Source of the DNA: Pseudidiomarina aestuarii
Lineage (GTDB): Bacteria > Pseudomonadota > Gammaproteobacteria > Enterobacterales > Alteromonadaceae
Assembly: GCF_003987355.1 (NCBI RefSeq)
Contig: NZ_PIPR01000001.1
Span: 744,001-808,000 of the forward strand
Direction of reading: 5' to 3'
Length of the DNA: 64,000 bases
Shown: one piece after another, positions 1 to 9,824 of the stretch
Position numbering within the stretch: the stretch's first letter is position 1
Layout of the letters: every line of letters begins with the position of its first letter
Notes under the pieces: generated by a model
What the model saw: the letters and a program-made list of their open reading frames with translations, nothing else
What the model was told of the DNA's origin: nothing
Database searches by the model: none
Translations under genes and position numbers: made by a program

Positions 1-1
1 A

Positions 2-382
2 CCACAACATATCTCGGCACTGTTACATTTAGGTATTCAAATATTTATCGATACGGTTGGCATCCATCATGAAACCACTCATGCATTGAGGCACGTGGCA
101 CCCCATGGCATAAAAATCAATCGGTCATTGATTAGTCAAATTCCGGTCGATACAGTAAACAGTAAAATTACCAATACGATACTAGAATTAGCGGACCAAC
201 AAGATTTACAAGTGATTGCCGTAGGCGTTGAGAACCAACAACAAATCGACTATTTGCTGCAGCGGAACTGTTTTCTTGCCCAAGGCCATTTCTTATGCCG
301 TCCGTTGTCCCACGCTCAGCTATTTTCATTGCTGGCATCTGACAAACAAGCATTTGTAGTAGGAGAAGATTATGCAGAATGA
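2..382 (+). CDS. EAL-domain protein, C-terminal fragment (cut by window edge)
   Basis: The reading frame is open from the window edge to a TGA at 380-382, so only the last 126 residues are visible. They match the second half of an EAL (cyclic-di-GMP phosphodiesterase) domain: an LGI-type strand, then KINRSLI where active enzymes have KIDRSFV, a helix ending ILELADQQDLQVIAVGVE, and a QGHFLCRPLS ending. The expected DDFG metal-binding motif reads IDTVG and the catalytic EGVE glutamate is replaced by valine (VGVE). I infer a catalytically dead domain that may act as a c-di-GMP sensor or protein-interaction module. The stop overlaps the next gene by 11 bp, which suggests translational coupling. 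Confidence 0.75.
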   Translation, partial: PQHISALLHLGIQIFIDTVGIHHETTHALRHVAPHGIKINRSLISQIPVDTVNSKITNTILELADQQDLQVIAVGVENQQQIDYLLQRNCFLAQGHFLCRPLSHAQLFSLLASDKQAFVVGEDYAE

Positions 383-2030
383 AGCGATCGAACGTGAAAG
401 CATGGACTGTGATGTCGTCATTGTCGGAGCCGGCCCTGCGGGTTTAGCAAGTGCCATTAAACTCGCTCAGCTAGCCCAAGAACAGCAACAGGAATTGATG
501 ATCTGTGTGGTAGAAAAAGGCTCTGAAGTCGGTGCTCATATCCTCTCAGGCGCAGTGTTTGAACCACGCGCATTAGACGAGCTGCTGCCGGATTGGAAAA
601 ATTTAGGTGCTCCTTTGAACACACCGGTCACGGGTGATGAAATTCTGTTGTTAAAAGATCAAGAGAAGTCCACTCAGCTGCCCGGCTTCATGGTGCCTAA
701 AACCTTTCACAATGACGGTAATTATATTGCGAGCATGGGCAACGTATGTCGCTGGCTGGCTGAACAAGCTCAAGCGTTGGGAGTTGAGATTTTTCCTGGT
801 TTTCCAGCCGCTGATGTCATCATCGAAGAGGGTCGTGTTGCCGGTATCATTACTGGCGATATGGGCTTGGACCGCGATGGTCAGCAGAAGCCTAGCTTCG
901 AACCTGGAATGGAACTCCGCGCGCGATATACGATCTTTGCCGAAGGTTGTCGCGGGCATTTAGGCAAGAGGTTACAGGCACAATTTAATCTCGCGGACGA
1001 TGTATCACCGCAACATTATGCCATTGGCTTTAAAGAGATCTGGGATATTCCAGCGGAACAACATCAACCCGGTCTCGTGGTTCATACCACAGGTTGGCCG
1101 CTCGGCGATAATGGCACGGGTGGTGGGTATCTCTATCATGCCGAAGACGGTCAGGTGTATGTTGGTCTGATTGTTGACTTAAACTACACCAACCCACATT
1201 TGAATCCGTTTGCTGAATTTCAACGCTTCAAAACCCATGCAGCCATTGCAAAGACCTTGAACAATGGTAAGCGCGTCACATACGGTGCGCGAGCGATCAC
1301 CAAAGGCGGTTTGCACTCGCTCCCGAAAATGAGCTTTCCAGGCGGCTTATTGGTTGGGTGCAATGCCGGCACATTGAACTTTGCCAAAATCAAAGGCAAT
1401 CATACCGCCATGAAGTCCGGTATGCTGGCAGCTGAAACCATTTTCGCGGCCTTGCAAAGCGAATCGCCTGCTGCTGACTTGACCGACTATCAAGAACGTT
1501 TTCAATCATCATGGCTTTACGATGAATTGTATCGCTCGCGGAATTTTGGTCCTGCCATTCATAAGTTTGGTACTTGGTTAGGTGGCGCTTATAACACGCT
1601 GGATCAAAATTGGTTCGGTGGCAAATTACCGTTTACTATTAGGGATCAAAGGCCTGATCATGAGGGTATGCAGAAAGCTGCTGACGCTCCAACGATTGAT
1701 TACACGAAACCCGATAATAAGTTAACTTTTGATCGATTATCATCAGTGTATTTGTCGAATACGAATCACGAAGAAGAACAACCGTGTCATTTAAAATTAG
1801 CGGATGAAACGGTTCCACTGACCGTTAACCTGCCCGAATTTGCCGAACCTGCTCAACGTTATTGCCCTGCAGGCGTATACGAAATTGTCGAAGAAAATGG
1901 CGAATCAGTATTTAAAATAAATGCACAGAATTGTATTCATTGTAAAACTTGCGATATTAAAGACCCATCTCAAAATATTACTTGGGTGACTCCAGAGGGA
2001 GGCGGTGGTCCGACTTATCCTAATATGTAA
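372..2030 (+). CDS. Electron transfer flavoprotein-ubiquinone oxidoreductase (ETF-QO)
   Basis: This 552-residue protein passes electrons from reduced electron-transfer flavoprotein (fatty-acid and amino-acid dehydrogenases) to ubiquinone at the inner membrane. The N-terminal FAD-binding motif GAGPAG is at residues 19-24. The C-terminus has the ferredoxin-like 4Fe-4S domain, with cysteines at about 498, 521, 524 and 527, and ends in the family's typical GGGGPTYPNM. Length is normal for the family. The ATG at 372 follows an AGGAGAAG Shine-Dalgarno and overlaps the upstream EAL gene by 11 bp. Partner etfAB genes are not in this window. Confidence 0.95.
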   Translation: MQNEAIERESMDCDVVIVGAGPAGLASAIKLAQLAQEQQQELMICVVEKGSEVGAHILSGAVFEPRALDELLPDWKNLGAPLNTPVTGDEILLLKDQEKSTQLPGFMVPKTFHNDGNYIASMGNVCRWLAEQAQALGVEIFPGFPAADVIIEEGRVAGIITGDMGLDRDGQQKPSFEPGMELRARYTIFAEGCRGHLGKRLQAQFNLADDVSPQHYAIGFKEIWDIPAEQHQPGLVVHTTGWPLGDNGTGGGYLYHAEDGQVYVGLIVDLNYTNPHLNPFAEFQRFKTHAAIAKTLNNGKRVTYGARAITKGGLHSLPKMSFPGGLLVGCNAGTLNFAKIKGNHTAMKSGMLAAETIFAALQSESPAADLTDYQERFQSSWLYDELYRSRNFGPAIHKFGTWLGGAYNTLDQNWFGGKLPFTIRDQRPDHEGMQKAADAPTIDYTKPDNKLTFDRLSSVYLSNTNHEEEQPCHLKLADETVPLTVNLPEFAEPAQRYCPAGVYEIVEENGESVFKINAQNCIHCKTCDIKDPSQNITWVTPEGGGGPTYPNM

Positions 2031-2165
2031 AATAGATTTTAATTAACTAAATGAAATTGTAAGATATCGCTGACAAATAAATAAGATTGTCGTCTTGGTT
2101 ATTTATCTGTTTAATAAATACAATTTTTAAACAATATTTATTTAATTAAAAGTGGATAAGAAAGT

Positions 2166-2567
2166 ATGAGTGAATTTATTAGTATTTTAACCCATGGACG
2201 ACGCTTAAAAGCAGCGGTAAAGGAATTATCGGTTTCTGAATTGGAAGAAGTTCAGGAAAAATTAGCAAAAGTGATTGCTGATCGCGCAGAGGAAGAAGCG
2301 CAGTTGCTGCAGCAAGAAGCTGAAAAGCGTCGCAAAATTGAAGAATTGCGTAAAGCTATGGATGCGGCTGGTATTGATCCTAGCGAATTACTCGGAGATA
2401 GTGCTGCGGCACCTAAAACCCGTCGTAAGCGGGCACCAAAGCCACCGAAATATGCAATTAAAAATGAATCCGGTGAGCGTATCACTTGGACTGGTCAAGG
2501 TCGCATGCCTAAAGCATTGAAAAATGCGGTGGACCGTGGCGAAAAGCTGGAAAAGTTTTTAATTTAA
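2166..2567 (+). CDS. hns: H-NS-like nucleoid-associated DNA-binding protein
   Basis: This 133-residue protein has the H-NS layout: an N-terminal helical oligomerisation region rich in Glu, Lys and Gln (about residues 1-65), a basic linker (KTRRKRAPKPPK), and a C-terminal DNA-binding domain with the signature TWTGQGRMPKAL. H-NS silences AT-rich, often horizontally acquired DNA, and the AT-rich NRPS control region in this window is a plausible target (inference). The 135-bp upstream gap is very AT-rich, as is usual for autoregulated hns genes. A weak promoter candidate there is TTGTCG at 2087 and TTTAAT at 2110. A strong terminator follows. The paralogue StpA cannot be excluded. Confidence 0.92.
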   Translation: MSEFISILTHGRRLKAAVKELSVSELEEVQEKLAKVIADRAEEEAQLLQQEAEKRRKIEELRKAMDAAGIDPSELLGDSAAAPKTRRKRAPKPPKYAIKNESGERITWTGQGRMPKALKNAVDRGEKLEKFLI

Positions 2568-2590
2568 TACCTTTCCATTCTCAATAGAAA

Positions 2591-2626
2591 AGCAGCGAAT
2601 ACACAAAGTATTCGCTGCTTTTTTTT
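2591..2626 (+). terminator. Rho-independent terminator of the H-NS gene
   Basis: An 11-bp perfect stem, AGCAGCGAATA (2591-2601) with its complement at 2609-2619, encloses a 7-nt loop and is followed by a run of seven T. Confidence 0.93.
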
Positions 2627-2647
2627 ATTCTTTTCTTTTGTCTTTTC

Positions 2648-2696
2648 TATTCTCTGTTTACTATTTACTGTTCACTGTTCACTATCAATTATTCAC
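2648..2696. repeat. Heptamer tandem array 1 (TATTCAC/TGTTCAC type)
   Basis: Seven contiguous 7-bp units: TATTCTC, TGTTTAC, TATTTAC, TGTTCAC, TGTTCAC, TATCAAT, TATTCAC. The right end overlaps the last codons and stop codon of the leftward gene ending at 2685. The same unit, in both orientations, recurs at 29864-29971. Confidence 0.7.
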
Positions 2697-3329
2697 ATCT
2701 ATTGTTACATCACCCACGCCCACATCAATATTAATCCGTGCTACGCCTGAACCTGTGGCTTTCGTTGATGAGGTCACTAAAAAGCGATCGGTAGACGTAT
2801 TGACGTCACCACGTACAGAACTGTCACCAACACCAACATCCACTTTTACAGTAGCAACCGCGCCGTTGATTTCGAGATCCACATCACCCACGCCAAGGTC
2901 AAGGTTAAAGTCAGCAGCAGCAAAAGTACCAATCACTTCACCTACCCCGAGATCGGCGTCAATTTCGGCAATAGCTGGCATGGTAATAACCCAATCCAAT
3001 TGAATATCATCTTGTTCTGGTACTTCTAGGCGCAACCGGTCACCTGACTGTGTTGCAACCAGTTCGGCCTTCGACAAGTCACCATTGTTCCAACGATCAT
3101 CTTCATCAACCGTTGCGATAATCTCAACTTCAACAGTATTTTTGTCATGATACTTAAATTCAATCGTACCCACTCCCGATTCAACTTTAAGTTCAGTAGC
3201 CGCGGTCACGTCGTAACTACCTGACAACTGCTTCTCACGTTCACTGGCTATCGCGTTCGGTAAACTCGCCAGAGTGATGCTAGAAATTAAAGTAAATGCA
3301 AATCCCCACACGATTTGTTGCTTGTTCAT
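2685..3329 (-). CDS. Exported DUF4097-like beta-repeat protein
   Basis: This 214-residue protein has an N-terminal signal peptide (MNKQQIVWGFAFTLISS, then a cleavage region near NAIAS). The mature part is built from short beta repeats, with DLGVGEV, DLGVGDVDL, DVGVGDSSV and DVGVGDVTI recurring about every 20 residues, as in the putative adhesin/beta-solenoid family DUF4097. It probably sits in the periplasm or at the cell surface; the function is unknown. I chose the ATG at 3329 because GGAGAACACC precedes it directly; an in-frame codon at 3371 has no such site. The 3' end runs into heptamer array 1. Confidence 0.7.
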   Translation of the reverse strand: MNKQQIVWGFAFTLISSITLASLPNAIASEREKQLSGSYDVTAATELKVESGVGTIEFKYHDKNTVEVEIIATVDEDDRWNNGDLSKAELVATQSGDRLRLEVPEQDDIQLDWVITMPAIAEIDADLGVGEVIGTFAAADFNLDLGVGDVDLEINGAVATVKVDVGVGDSSVRGDVNTSTDRFLVTSSTKATGSGVARINIDVGVGDVTIDVNN

Positions 3330-3532
3330 GGTGTTCTCCAGTCTTCCATGGTTATGGTTTACTGATACCAAGCAATTACAATGCCAACTTTAAATATTTC
3401 ATGTAAAACAATATGTTATAACTATCAAGGGATAGAGTAGATACCCCTCTCACAATGATAGTATGAAGAGTATTAGCGATTTTCACTAATATGTGGTGAA
3501 ATTTCACGAATCGAAGTCAGCAGAGAAATTTT

Positions 3533-4252
3533 GTGGCCCAACTCCAGTCTCACCGCATCGAACCCATCGGTTATGTTGAATCTCCCTACCCACAAAAGTT
3601 TGCCGTGCCGCGGCAACCCGGCCTAGTGACCGCTGCCGTTGCCTCTATTCGTCTTCAGGGACCCTATGCACATCCGGACTGTGTTCGCGAGTTATCGACG
3701 TTTTCACACATTTGGGTGTTATTTCTATTTTCCGAAACTCTTGCGAGTGGTTGGAAGCCTTTAGTCCGGCCGCCGCGCTTGGGCGGCAATGTCCGCACCG
3801 GCGTTTTTGCATCACGTGCGACTTATCGTCCCAACGGGATCGGTATGTCTGTAGTGCCACTACAAGGGATCCGTCACACCTCATCAGCCACGTATATCGA
3901 CGTTCTTGGCTCAGATTGGGTAGACGGTACCCCTGTAATCGACATCAAGCCTTATCTTCCTTATGCCGAGGCAATACCTCAGGCAATAGCAGGCTATGCC
4001 GATAGCCGCCCCACTTCCGCGCTTACCACAGTGTTTACCCAAGAAGCGCAACATCAATTAGGTCAATTTGAAGCTGAGTATCCGCAACTCGCCTTACTCA
4101 TTGAACAAGTACTCGCACAAGATCCGCGACCGGCATACAAAAAGCAGGAGCATCAGAACAAGGTCTATGGCATGACGCTGTATGATATAAATATCCAGTG
4201 GCGGGTGGAAAATGAACAAAATATTGTCATGAGTATCAGTAAAGACTTTTGA
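3533..4252 (+). CDS. trmO: tRNA (adenine(37)-N6)-methyltransferase TrmO
   Basis: This 239-residue protein is of the TsaA/YaeB/TrmO family, which uses S-adenosylmethionine to N6-methylate t6A37 in tRNA-Thr. Family features are [20 protein letters not shown] at residues 12-31, the segment [17 protein letters not shown], then [25 protein letters not shown]. The C-terminal extension ([22 protein letters not shown]) is also typical of gammaproteobacterial members. The start is a GTG at 3533 preceded by AGAGAA. Downstream proS is 67 bp away on the same strand, a neighbourhood also seen in E. coli. Confidence 0.92.
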   Translation: MAQLQSHRIEPIGYVESPYPQKFAVPRQPGLVTAAVASIRLQGPYAHPDCVRELSTFSHIWVLFLFSETLASGWKPLVRPPRLGGNVRTGVFASRATYRPNGIGMSVVPLQGIRHTSSATYIDVLGSDWVDGTPVIDIKPYLPYAEAIPQAIAGYADSRPTSALTTVFTQEAQHQLGQFEAEYPQLALLIEQVLAQDPRPAYKKQEHQNKVYGMTLYDINIQWRVENEQNIVMSISKDF

Positions 4253-4319
4253 CACCTCCGCGAGACTGGTAGAATTCAGGCCACTTATTTGGAATCGCTC
4301 GAAAGGATTGAAAAAGCTC

Positions 4320-6026
4320 ATGCGCAGCAGTCAGTATTTATTGGGTACATTAAAAGAGACGCCTGCCGATGCCGAGGTAATCAGTCATCAACTGATGCTC
4401 CGCGCCGGCATGATCCGTAAAGTTGCCGCAGGTTTGTATACTTGGACTCCGAGTGGGCTTCGCTCACTGCGGAAGGTGGAACGAATCGTGCGCGAAGAAA
4501 TGGAAAATGCCGGAGCTCTCGAAGTACTGATGCCAATGGTGCAGCCAGCTGATCTATGGGAAGAATCAGGTCGTTGGGAGGACTACGGTCCAGAATTGTT
4601 GCGCCTAAAAGACCGTAACGCTCGTGACTTTGTGCTCGGTCCTACCCATGAGGAAGTGATTTCCGAGTTGGTTCGCAAAGAGGTCAATAGCTACAAGCAA
4701 TTGCCACTCAATCTATTCCAAATTCAAACCAAGTTTCGAGATGAGATTCGCCCGCGTTTCGGCGTGATGCGCTCCCGTGAATTTATCATGAAGGACGCAT
4801 ACTCCTTCCATCTTGATCAAGCCAGCTTGCAAGAGACTTACGAGCGTATGCATGCGGCTTATTGTAAAATCTTCACCCGGCTCGGTCTCGACTTCCGCCC
4901 TGTGATTGCAGATACCGGGTCTATTGGTGGTAGCTCATCGCATGAGTTTCATGTGCTAGCCGCTTCGGGCGAAGACGATATCGCGTTTTCAAACGAATCC
5001 GACTACGCAGCGAACGTCGAATTAGCAGAAGCCGTAGCGCCGCAGCAGCAGCGCCCTGCTCCAGCAGCAGCGCTGGAAAAAGTAGCGACACCCCATTGCA
5101 AAACCATCGCCGCATTGGTCGAACAATTCAACGTACCCATTGAACAGACCGTCAAGACCCTGATTGTCAGAGGTGCCGAGAAGGGATTGGTCGCATTGAT
5201 GATTCGTGGAGACCACCAGTTAAATGAAATCAAAGCAAGCAAATTACCTGCGGTAAAAAGTCCGCTTGAGTTTGCCAGTGATGAGGAGATTCGCAATGTC
5301 ATTGGTGCTGGACCTGGCTCGCTCGGTCCGATCAACCTGCCAATGCCACTGGTTATCGACCGCTCCGTTGCGGTACTCGCTGATTTCAGTGCAGGTGCGA
5401 ATGAAGATGGCTTCCATCACTTTAATATCAACTGGGAACGCGATTGTGCGTTACCTGATGTCGCCGATTTACGTAATGTCGTAGAGGGCGACCCAAGCCC
5501 AGATGGCCGTGGTACCTTGTCGATAAAACGTGGCATTGAAGTCGGACATATTTTCCAACTGGGTAAGAAGTACTCGGATGCGATGAAGGTCGGTGTTCTC
5601 ACCGAGTCGGGTAAACATGAAACCTTGATGATGGGTTGTTACGGTATCGGGGTGACGCGAATTGTAGCTGCAGCTATCGAGCAAAATCATGATCAATACG
5701 GTATTACCTGGGGTGATGGGTTAGCACCGTTCAGTGTCGCGATCGTGCCGATGAATATGCACAAATCGGTACGAGTTCAGGAAACGGCTGAGAAGCTTTA
5801 TCAGGACCTCGTGAACGCTGGTATCGATGTCTTATTTGACGATCGCAAAGAACGCCCGGGTGTGATGTTTGCAGATATGGAATTGATCGGAATTCCGCAT
5901 CAAATCGTGATTGGTGAGCGCAATCTCGATGAAGCGCAAGTGGAATACAAGAACCGCCGCTCTGGCGATAAAAAATTAATGGCCATTGATGCAGTGGTTG
6001 CGCAACTTAAAGCTCTGTTAGCATAA
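4320..6026 (+). CDS. proS: Prolyl-tRNA synthetase
   Basis: This class II aminoacyl-tRNA synthetase of 568 residues charges tRNA-Pro. It aligns along its whole length with bacterial-type ProS: motif 1 region near [18 protein letters not shown], motif 2 [19 protein letters not shown], the inserted YbaK-like editing domain (about residues 220-400) that removes misacylated Ala, and the C-terminal anticodon domain with [12 protein letters not shown] chose ATG 4320 ([19 protein letters not shown]), which matches the known N-terminus; the TTG at 4308 adds four unneeded residues. AAGGA lies 12 nt upstream. A terminator follows. Confidence 0.97.
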   Translation: MRSSQYLLGTLKETPADAEVISHQLMLRAGMIRKVAAGLYTWTPSGLRSLRKVERIVREEMENAGALEVLMPMVQPADLWEESGRWEDYGPELLRLKDRNARDFVLGPTHEEVISELVRKEVNSYKQLPLNLFQIQTKFRDEIRPRFGVMRSREFIMKDAYSFHLDQASLQETYERMHAAYCKIFTRLGLDFRPVIADTGSIGGSSSHEFHVLAASGEDDIAFSNESDYAANVELAEAVAPQQQRPAPAAALEKVATPHCKTIAALVEQFNVPIEQTVKTLIVRGAEKGLVALMIRGDHQLNEIKASKLPAVKSPLEFASDEEIRNVIGAGPGSLGPINLPMPLVIDRSVAVLADFSAGANEDGFHHFNINWERDCALPDVADLRNVVEGDPSPDGRGTLSIKRGIEVGHIFQLGKKYSDAMKVGVLTESGKHETLMMGCYGIGVTRIVAAAIEQNHDQYGITWGDGLAPFSVAIVPMNMHKSVRVQETAEKLYQDLVNAGIDVLFDDRKERPGVMFADMELIGIPHQIVIGERNLDEAQVEYKNRRSGDKKLMAIDAVVAQLKALLA

Positions 6027-6050
6027 GCTTAACGGGCTACTCGGTAGACA

Positions 6051-6078
6051 AAAAAGAGCTGCTGTTGCAGCTCTTTTT
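6051..6078. terminator. Bidirectional terminator between proS and gpt
   Basis: Perfect 12-bp stem AAAAAGAGCTGC / GCAGCTCTTTTT with a TGTT loop. A-runs and T-runs on the two sides let it serve both proS and the convergent gpt gene. Confidence 0.9.
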
Positions 6079-6105
6079 ACTTTCCTGAGTCGATAGATAT
6101 AAAAA

Positions 6106-6588
6106 CTATTCAGCGCCAGCAAGAGGATCAACGTAGTGCAGGTGCATGTCCCATGGAAAATGAATCCAGGTTTCTTGCTCTAAATCGGCAACATAATCGT
6201 CTACTAATTCCATCCCTGCGGGCTTGGCATAGACTGTCACAAACTTTGCCCGCGGTAGCCGTTGGCGGAGAAATTTCAAGGTATTACCGGTATCCACCAA
6301 ATCGTCAACAACCAGAAATCCTTCGCCATCTGTAGTCGCCGAAACGTCTTTAATTAAGCTGACATCAGCCCGTTGTGCTTGATGATCATAAGAACTCACG
6401 CAAACACTATCGACAATACGTACATTCAATTCACGAGCAAGTATGGCTGCGGGCACTAAGCCACCGCGACTGACTGCAATAATCCCGCGCCACTGTTCAG
6501 CTGGCAGTTGCCGTCTGGCTAATTCCTTGGTCGCTCGGTGCAACTCCTCCCAAGATACAAAAAATTCTCGATTGGCATGCCAACTCAT
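6106..6588 (-). CDS. gpt: Xanthine-guanine phosphoribosyltransferase
   Basis: This 160-residue type I phosphoribosyltransferase converts xanthine and guanine, with PRPP, to XMP and GMP in purine salvage. The PRPP-binding motif [11 protein letters not shown] is at about residues 91-101. The start [24 protein letters not shown] and the end WIHFPWD match the Gpt family. The ATG at 6588 follows AAGGAGTCGAT. The gene is divergent from the ferredoxin gene and convergent with proS. Confidence 0.94.
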   Translation of the reverse strand: MSWHANREFFVSWEELHRATKELARRQLPAEQWRGIIAVSRGGLVPAAILARELNVRIVDSVCVSSYDHQAQRADVSLIKDVSATTDGEGFLVVDDLVDTGNTLKFLRQRLPRAKFVTVYAKPAGMELVDDYVADLEQETWIHFPWDMHLHYVDPLAGAE

Positions 6589-6708
6589 ATCGACTCCTTG
6601 AAACTTTTCATCAGTTAATCTCGTAGTTTACACCAAATAGGGCAAGAAAATCGCCCGTCATTTATGCTATTCTGCCGACCGCGAAATAGTTTCAATGGGA
6701 GTAGTAGT

Positions 6709-7029
6709 ATGCCAAAAGTGATTTACATCGATGCACAGGACAACCAGTTTGAAGCCGACGTTAATGTGGGTCAAAACCTCATGGACGGTGCTGTGGATAA
6801 TATGATCGATGGCATTCTCGGTGAATGTGGTGGTGTGATGTCCTGCGCAACTTGCCATTGTTATGTTGATCCGGCTTGGACCGATAAAATACCTGAGCCA
6901 AGCGAACTTGAAGAAGACATGCTGGGCATGGTTATTGAACCACAAGAAAATAGCCGTCTGAGCTGTCAGATCGAGATGACCGAAGCGCTCGATGGTATTG
7001 TCGTTCGGTTGCCGCGCTCGCAGTACTAA
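6709..7029 (+). CDS. Adrenodoxin-type 2Fe-2S ferredoxin
   Basis: This 106-residue protein has the cluster motif C-X5-C-X2-C (GECGGVMSCATCHCYV) and a fourth cysteine in RLSCQIEM, the ligand set of vertebrate-type/adrenodoxin-like ferredoxins. Such proteins carry single electrons to oxygenases or to biosynthetic enzymes. It stands alone, so the partner is unknown and could be an oxygenase elsewhere. I chose ATG 6709 because GGGAG precedes it and the family starts with PKVIYID; an upstream ATG at 6664 would add 15 residues unlike the family. Confidence 0.88.
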   Translation: MPKVIYIDAQDNQFEADVNVGQNLMDGAVDNMIDGILGECGGVMSCATCHCYVDPAWTDKIPEPSELEEDMLGMVIEPQENSRLSCQIEMTEALDGIVVRLPRSQY

Positions 7030-7037
7030 CGCGTCTT

Positions 7038-8171
7038 TTAGATAGACTGAACGGCGACAAACACTTCGTCCCGATACCCGGTAATGACGCGTTGTAACCC
7101 AGCAAGTTCATCATCGAGTTCGGGATCACCACTGTCGACCAATAAAGGTCTACCGCCTAGAGCGTGCAATTTACGTTTCGTTGCGACCACCCAAATATGC
7201 TCTCGTCCAATGGCTCGAATCACAGCAGGACTCAGTTGTTGATTGCCACGCCCCAATAAATGTCCCTGGCCGCCAATCATAGTAATCACTAAATCAGCGC
7301 CGCCATAGGCCTCGATCAACTCAAGTAGCTGATTAGCAGTCACATCAGCAGCAATCACCTCACCGCGATAGATGACATCGACGCCGAGCAATGTGTTGGG
7401 CAGACCTAATTCTTGCATAATGAAATCGACTGTAGAGCCGGAGCCCATAATCGTTAATCGGTCTGGATCAATTCGTTCGATCACTTCCGCCGCAATATCT
7501 GCTAAGACAAGTTCATCGCTTTCCTTGCCACCCATCTTGACGGCTTGCACATAACGTAGTTCAGCAGGCACAAGTAATTCCCCGAATCGACGCGCACGTA
7601 CAGTACCGCGTTGAAAGGCTTCCTCATCAATATCCATGACATCAGCATGAATCACGCTGGTCAGCTTTCCAGTCAACAAATCAAGAATGACATTGCCAGC
7701 TGCGCGCGGGCTAATGGCATACACTCCCGAATGAATCTTTACGCCTGCAGGTACACCCAGAACCGGTCGATCATCCGGGTAACACGCTGCGACATCGCGC
7801 GCAGTGCCATCGCCACCAACAAAGACCAACAAATCAATATCTGAACGTTCGGCAAGAAGTTGCACCACTGCACGAGTATCTGCTGCGGTTGAGTGTGTCG
7901 TCTCAGCTTGATAGATAACTTCCACTTGTGCGCTGATACTTGTGGCGACGTTTTCGCCTAACTCACCAGCGGCAGTCACAAATTTAAGCAACTGCCCCTG
8001 CTCACCAAGTTGTCGCAACGCCTGCTCTGCTCGCCGTTGAGCCTGAGGCTCAGCACCAAGCGCTAGCGCACGTTCCTTGGTACCTTCAGCATCGCTTCCT
8101 TTAAAGCCCACACTACCGCCCAGTCCGGCAACTGGATTAATGATCAAACCGATGGTAAATGCTTTAGACAT
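7038..8171 (-). CDS. ATP-NAD kinase family protein (AcoX-like)
   Basis: This 377-residue protein is of the COG3199 group, predicted ATP- or polyphosphate-dependent NAD kinases related to AcoX. It begins with IGLIINPVAGLGGSVGFKGSD, a glycine-rich nucleotide loop, and has the kinase motif VFVGGDGTARDV (GGDGT). It contains a further glycine-rich IMGSGSTVDF stretch. The substrate is not proven for most members. I chose ATG 8171, which overlaps the end of epmC by 8 bp (ATGTCTAA) and implies translational coupling; the longer frame to 8345 lies wholly inside epmC. It is the last gene of the prmB-aroC-epmC operon. Confidence 0.85.
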   Translation of the reverse strand: MSKAFTIGLIINPVAGLGGSVGFKGSDAEGTKERALALGAEPQAQRRAEQALRQLGEQGQLLKFVTAAGELGENVATSISAQVEVIYQAETTHSTAADTRAVVQLLAERSDIDLLVFVGGDGTARDVAACYPDDRPVLGVPAGVKIHSGVYAISPRAAGNVILDLLTGKLTSVIHADVMDIDEEAFQRGTVRARRFGELLVPAELRYVQAVKMGGKESDELVLADIAAEVIERIDPDRLTIMGSGSTVDFIMQELGLPNTLLGVDVIYRGEVIAADVTANQLLELIEAYGGADLVITMIGGQGHLLGRGNQQLSPAVIRAIGREHIWVVATKRKLHALGGRPLLVDSGDPELDDELAGLQRVITGYRDEVFVAVQSI

Positions 8172-8706
8172 AATCAAGCTCTCGTATCGATTCAGCGATG
8201 CAGACCGGCGGCCATGGCTGCTCGTAGTATTGACAAAGCGCTTTCGCAAAACACTCAGCACGCTCGGGTAAGCCCTGCTCAAAAAAGTGGAGTAACTGTA
8301 TCCACACAGCTTTAGTGAACGCCTGCCGGTCGACTTCAATACCACTCAAATTATCGACACTGACTTGAAACGGAACTCCGGCACACAACGAAAACAGCCA
8401 TTCTAATGCCTGCGGCTTACATTCCACTCGCTCAAATTCAGCTTGCTGTTGCGCGTCCCTGCCGTCAGGTTCATACCAATAACCATAATCGAATTGCGTT
8501 CGACGTTGACTGCCTGCAATACACCAATGCGCTATCTCATGGAGCGCAGACGCAAAAAAGCCATGCGCAAAAACCACTTCCGCCATACGTTCTGCCGTAG
8601 CGGGTTGATAGTAAGGTTCATCCTCGCCCGCGACCAATCTCGTGCGATACGACCGCTCGAAACATTCAGTGAATAATTCAATTAGTTGAGAGTAATGATG
8701 TTGCAC
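8164..8706 (-). CDS. epmC: Elongation factor P hydroxylase EpmC
   Basis: This 180-residue protein matches EpmC (YfcM), which hydroxylates the beta-lysylated lysine of elongation factor P in gammaproteobacteria. It shows the metal-binding HEIAHWCIAG motif at about residues 57-66 and the QFDYGYWYEPDGRD segment typical of the family. It follows aroC by 3 bp and overlaps the NAD kinase-like gene. EpmA and EpmB, the enzymes that put the lysine on, are not in this window. Confidence 0.9.
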   Translation of the reverse strand: MQHHYSQLIELFTECFERSYRTRLVAGEDEPYYQPATAERMAEVVFAHGFFASALHEIAHWCIAGSQRRTQFDYGYWYEPDGRDAQQQAEFERVECKPQALEWLFSLCAGVPFQVSVDNLSGIEVDRQAFTKAVWIQLLHFFEQGLPERAECFAKALCQYYEQPWPPVCIAESIRELDYV

Positions 8707-8709
8707 AGC

Positions 8710-9810
8710 TTAACGTTCAATATCCGGAAATGAATGCGCAACATCGGCATTTTGCGCGCGATGACGGAGCCAGTGGTCCATCACTACCAGCGCCACCATC
8801 GCTTCCGCAACCGGCACTCCGCGAATACCCACACACGGATCATGACGCCCACGAGTAACGATTTCTTGGGTTTCGCCCTGTGTATCTATGGTAGTACCAG
8901 GAATCGTAATGCTTGATGTTGGTTTGAACGCTAACTCCATGCGTAACGACTGCCCGGTGCTGATGCCACCCAAAGTGCCACCCGCATGATTACTGCTAAA
9001 TCCAGTCGGAGTGAGTGGGTCGCGATGTTCACTACCGCGCTGTGCAGCAACCGCAAACCCATCACCAATAGCTACTGCCTTCACGGCATTGATACTCATG
9101 AGTGCTTTTGCAAGATCCGCATCGAGTCGATCGAATACCGGCTCACCTAATCCGACCGGGATACCTGTTGCCTCAACCAAGACGCGAGCGCCCACCGAGT
9201 CCCCCTCTTTTTTTAACGCCCGCATAAATTCGTCACAGGCAGTCGCCATAGTCGCATCAGGACAGAAAAAGGGATTCTGAGAAGTCTGCGACCAATCGAA
9301 CGTCGCGGCATCCACATCGGTTTGATGGGGACCTATTTGTACAACGCCAGCGCGAATCATTACACCATGTTGGGCAAGCCATTGCATGGCAATAGCGCCA
9401 GCAGCAACTCGCATTGCCGTTTCACGGGCAGATGAGCGACCGCCGCCACGATAATCGCGATGACCATACTTGTGCGCATAGGTATAGTCCGCATGACCGG
9501 GACGAAAGAGATCTTTGATAGCACCATAATCTTGGCTGCGTTGATCGCTGTTATGAATCAATAGGCCAATAGGTGCACCCGTAGTCTTACCTTCAAACAC
9601 ACCTGATAAAACTTGCACAGAATCGGCTTCGCGACGAGCGGTCGTAAAACGATTTTGGCCAGGTTTACGACGATCAAGTTGCCGTTGAATTTCCTCAACT
9701 GAAAGCTCAAGGCCTGGTGGACACCCATCAACGATGGCACCAAGTGCGGCACCATGGCTTTCACCAAATGTGGTGACGCGAAATAATTCACCAAAACTAT
9801 TACCGGCCAT
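8710..9810 (-). CDS. aroC: Chorismate synthase
   Basis: This 366-residue enzyme converts 5-enolpyruvylshikimate-3-phosphate to chorismate, using reduced FMN; chorismate is the substrate of the TrpE/TrpG pair in this window. It begins [20 protein letters not shown] and contains the family signatures [31 protein letters not shown] and [17 protein letters not shown]. The gene lies 14 bp after prmB and 3 bp before epmC, the E. coli-like arrangement. Confidence 0.97.
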   Translation of the reverse strand: MAGNSFGELFRVTTFGESHGAALGAIVDGCPPGLELSVEEIQRQLDRRKPGQNRFTTARREADSVQVLSGVFEGKTTGAPIGLLIHNSDQRSQDYGAIKDLFRPGHADYTYAHKYGHRDYRGGGRSSARETAMRVAAGAIAMQWLAQHGVMIRAGVVQIGPHQTDVDAATFDWSQTSQNPFFCPDATMATACDEFMRALKKEGDSVGARVLVEATGIPVGLGEPVFDRLDADLAKALMSINAVKAVAIGDGFAVAAQRGSEHRDPLTPTGFSSNHAGGTLGGISTGQSLRMELAFKPTSSITIPGTTIDTQGETQEIVTRGRHDPCVGIRGVPVAEAMVALVVMDHWLRHRAQNADVAHSFPDIER

Positions 9811-9824
9811 GTGTCATCCTATCG

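Noticed and set aside
2638-3003. 121-codon Ser/Thr/Pro-rich frame
   Set aside because: It is the opposite-strand shadow of the DUF4097-like repeat gene and includes heptamer array 1.
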